6,516 nucleotides of DNA, taken from positions 1 to 6,516 of the forward strand of contig JAADIN010000107.1 of assembly GCA_013151315.1 (NCBI GenBank), written 5' to 3'. The notes under the pieces were generated by a model that searched no databases, had not been told where the DNA came from, and saw only the letters and a program-made list of their open reading frames with translations. This document shows positions 4,561 to 6,516 of the stretch, piece by piece. Source of the stretch: Planctomycetota bacterium. GTDB lineage: Bacteria; Planctomycetota; Planctomycetia; Pirellulales; Lacipirellulaceae. The translations under genes were made by a program, and so were the position numbers. Position 1 is the first letter of the stretch; every line of letters starts with the position of its first letter.

Positions 4561-6516
4561 TTAGGGCTGGAACGTTCCGTCTAGAGGTGCTTGCCATCGA
4601 GTAAACACTTTCTGCAATTGACCCGATTGGCGAAGCTCGAACCAAGCGGCGTCGATCGCGTTTTTCAGATCGGTTTCGTCACGGCGAACTGCGGCGCATA
4701 TCCCAAAACGATCGGCTTTCGAACTCGGCATTGCAAAGCGAATTTTGCCGGGCCATTTTTGAGCGGACAACCAATGGGCTCGGCTGGAGAGCACGTAGCC
4801 GACCGGGGTTTCACCCGTAGCCACAGCCGTCAGAATCGCGTTCAGATTGGCATACGACTTCACGCGACGTCCTTTCAATCCCCGCAGGGCCACGCCCGTT
4901 TCGACAGCGATCGCCTGAGTCTCGAGGTCGCTTTCAACATCGGTGGCGTAATTCTCCGAAGGAACAGCGTACACGTAGTTGGCAAAATAATAGGGCTCGC
5001 TGTAAGCAACCCGATTGGCAAACCGATCGTCGGGCATGACGCCCAGCATCACGTCGCAGAGATTTTTGTTGGCTAGCTTCGACGGATAGGAATCGTGTGA
5101 CGAGTAGGCCCAGTAGACTTCCAGCGAAACGCCCAACTGCTCGGACAAAAGCTGAGCGATCTCGTAGTCGAGTCCGGCCGGCTTGGGGTGAGCCGTTGAA
5201 AAAGGCAAATTGTTTTGATCGAGACCGACGACCAACGTCCCTCGCGATCGCACTTTTGCCAGCCCGCTGTAGCTTTGCCGGGAGCGCTGACGCCCGCTCA
5301 TTTGTGGTTCCAAGCCGCGGTCGATCGGACGATGACGGGTCGTCTTCTTGCCCGCCGGTTTTGCTTCGTCGACCAGCTCGAAGGGCGAAAAGTAGGGCGT
5401 GTGATAACGCTTGAGAGCGTCTGCTACCAATTGCTTCTCGAGGATTCGACCTAAAGCACGGTCGACGTGTTTTTTGAGTTGTTCGTCGCCACGGCGCATG
5501 GCAATGGCGATGTTCCAGCGATCCTCAGGCACAAAGTTGGGCACCAGCTTCGCCTTCACGTCGGGCGAGTGGTGCAGAATCCAGCCAATGTTCGACCAGA
5601 GGTAGGCGTAGTCGATGCCGCTGTTTTCTAGCGAGGTAAGCACTGCCAATTGGGTGCCAAACAGCCGTCGCAGGTAGCCCCGTTGTCGCAGACTGTAGTC
5701 GGCGATGGTGCCTGCCTGGGTCCCCAGTCGGCGTGATTTTTCGCCTTTCAAGTCTGCGAGAGATTTTATCGTCGGAGCGCCCGAGCGCGCCACCAAAAAA
5801 TACCCGGTCCCATAATAGGGCCGAGAGTAAATCACTTTGCCGGCCAATTCCTCTTCGTCATCCATGGCATCGGGATCGATCGCCGCACCGAACGCCAAGT
5901 CGCACTCGTGTTCGAGCAATTGACCGGTAGCCGTCTCGCGGTGGACATCAATCCACGCAATATGAACCTTCACGCCCAACTCTTTCGCCAAGGCCTGGGC
6001 AATTTCGACATCGAACCCGGGCTGATCGGGGTCGGCGCTCGAGTAGGGCAAATTGGCCGGGTCCATGCTCACGACCAGCGTGCCGCCTTCTTCGACACGC
6101 TGCCAGGTGTCCTCGTCGTCAATTTTCGGCTCGTCGACATCGACCAGTGGAGGGCGATGCACCAACCCATGCTTGGTGAACAGTTGCGGAAACTTCGCCC
6201 GGTTCAAGCATGTTTCGATGGCTCGCGAGAGATCGTTTTGCAAAGCAACGTCCTCGGCACGGACCGCCATGCCCAGATTCCATCGGTGCTTGGAAACAAA
6301 CTCGTCGACCAATCGTAGCGCTAGGGCCGAATGCTTCTGAAGATGCCAAGTGGTCAAGTCGACATCGACCAATGCTCCGTCGAGTTGAGCCTGCTCGAAA
6401 CCACGTAGCAGCGATTCAAGCGAGGGAAAGCCAACTACCTTATGGTCCTTGTGAGAGAGGGGCACGGTTCCCGAAACCATGCCGACTCGCTTTCCGTGCA
6501 GCTCGAGTAGCGACCG
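4561..6516 (-). CDS. tandem periplasmic binding protein, MoxJ/XoxJ-like (5' end outside window)
   Basis: The frame is open from the TAA at 4563-4561 to the right edge (651 residues visible). An ATG at 6480 is unlikely to be the start, because family-like sequence (ELHGKRVGMVSGT) continues upstream of it. Numbered from the edge there are three copies of the SBP_bac_3 fold: a C-terminal part of module 1 (1-122), a full module 2 (about 139-374) and a full module 3 (about 420-646). A Lys/Arg-rich linker (about 375-419) separates modules 2 and 3. Equivalent motifs repeat: DPANLPYSS (152) with DQNNLPFST (433), SRPYYGTGYF (231) with SEPYYFANYV (506), and RWNLGMAVR (78), RWNIAIAMR (333), RFGICAAVR (603). 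The DxNNLPFS start resembles quinoprotein-dehydrogenase-associated binding proteins (MoxJ/XoxJ/TIGR03871-like) more than amino-acid transporters, and no ABC permease or ATPase gene is in the window. It lies 52 nt upstream of the cytochrome. The signal peptide and N-lobe 1 lie outside the window. Confidence 0.85.
   Translation of the reverse strand, partial: RSLLELHGKRVGMVSGTVPLSHKDHKVVGFPSLESLLRGFEQAQLDGALVDVDLTTWHLQKHSALALRLVDEFVSKHRWNLGMAVRAEDVALQNDLSRAIETCLNRAKFPQLFTKHGLVHRPPLVDVDEPKIDDEDTWQRVEEGGTLVVSMDPANLPYSSADPDQPGFDVEIAQALAKELGVKVHIAWIDVHRETATGQLLEHECDLAFGAAIDPDAMDDEEELAGKVIYSRPYYGTGYFLVARSGAPTIKSLADLKGEKSRRLGTQAGTIADYSLRQRGYLRRLFGTQLAVLTSLENSGIDYAYLWSNIGWILHHSPDVKAKLVPNFVPEDRWNIAIAMRRGDEQLKKHVDRALGRILEKQLVADALKRYHTPYFSPFELVDEAKPAGKKTTRHRPIDRGLEPQMSGRQRSRQSYSGLAKVRSRGTLVVGLDQNNLPFSTAHPKPAGLDYEIAQLLSEQLGVSLEVYWAYSSHDSYPSKLANKNLCDVMLGVMPDDRFANRVAYSEPYYFANYVYAVPSENYATDVESDLETQAIAVETGVALRGLKGRRVKSYANLNAILTAVATGETPVGYVLSSRAHWLSAQKWPGKIRFAMPSSKADRFGICAAVRRDETDLKNAIDAAWFELRQSGQLQKVFTRWQAPLDGTFQP

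Noticed and set aside
4591..5076. Plus-strand 161-residue open frame opposite the binding-protein gene
   Set aside because: It is antisense to module 3, which has conserved SBP motifs, and shows no protein family features.
6480..6516. ATG at 6480 as the start of the binding-protein gene
   Set aside because: The frame stays open to the window edge and the residues before it (ELHGKRVG) continue a typical SBP segment. There is no signal peptide after the ATG, so the gene is simply cut by the edge.

Overview
The window carries a minus-strand operon that reads from the right edge towards the left. Its core is a complete pyrroloquinoline quinone (PQQ) biosynthesis set, pqqA-pqqB-pqqC-pqqD-pqqE, between about 3606 and 434. 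Upstream of pqqA in the same direction lie a di-haem c-type cytochrome (3618-4508) and a large periplasmic-binding-protein-like gene (4561 to beyond the right edge). The second half of the cytochrome looks like the haem-binding domain family typical of Pirellula and Verrucomicrobium relatives. With the moderately GC-rich base composition, this points to a planctomycete, perhaps Pirellulales. The organism assignment is inference.

Region by region: 1-198 on the plus strand is an open frame cut by the left edge. It may be the low-complexity tail of an integrase, and embedded in it (79-124) is the 3' half of a tRNA-Ala(CGC) without any 5' half. This looks like an attachment-site remnant. Positions 199-433 hold no gene, only a small perfect hairpin and a CTCTGCG inverted/direct repeat cluster with a run of ten C. 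From 434 to 3606 comes pqqE-D-C-B-A (right-to-left transcription: A, B, C, D, E), with gaps of 31 nt or less or overlaps. pqqA was found by direct translation of the gap between pqqB and the cytochrome. From 3618 to 4508 is the cytochrome, whose stop codon abuts the pqqA ribosome binding site. From 4561 to 6516 is the solute-binding-like protein, which contains three tandem copies of the fold (the first one cut by the window edge) and resembles the MoxJ/XoxJ proteins that accompany PQQ alcohol dehydrogenases.

How they work together: PqqA is the ribosomal precursor peptide. PqqD presents it to the radical-SAM enzyme PqqE, which cross-links its Glu16 and Tyr20. PqqB acts on the excised Glu-Tyr product, and PqqC performs the final eight-electron oxidation to PQQ. 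No PqqF/PqqG protease is in the window. The cytochrome and the MoxJ-like protein are what one expects beside a periplasmic PQQ-dependent (possibly lanthanide-type) dehydrogenase. That enzyme is not in the window and would be predicted just upstream, beyond position 6516.
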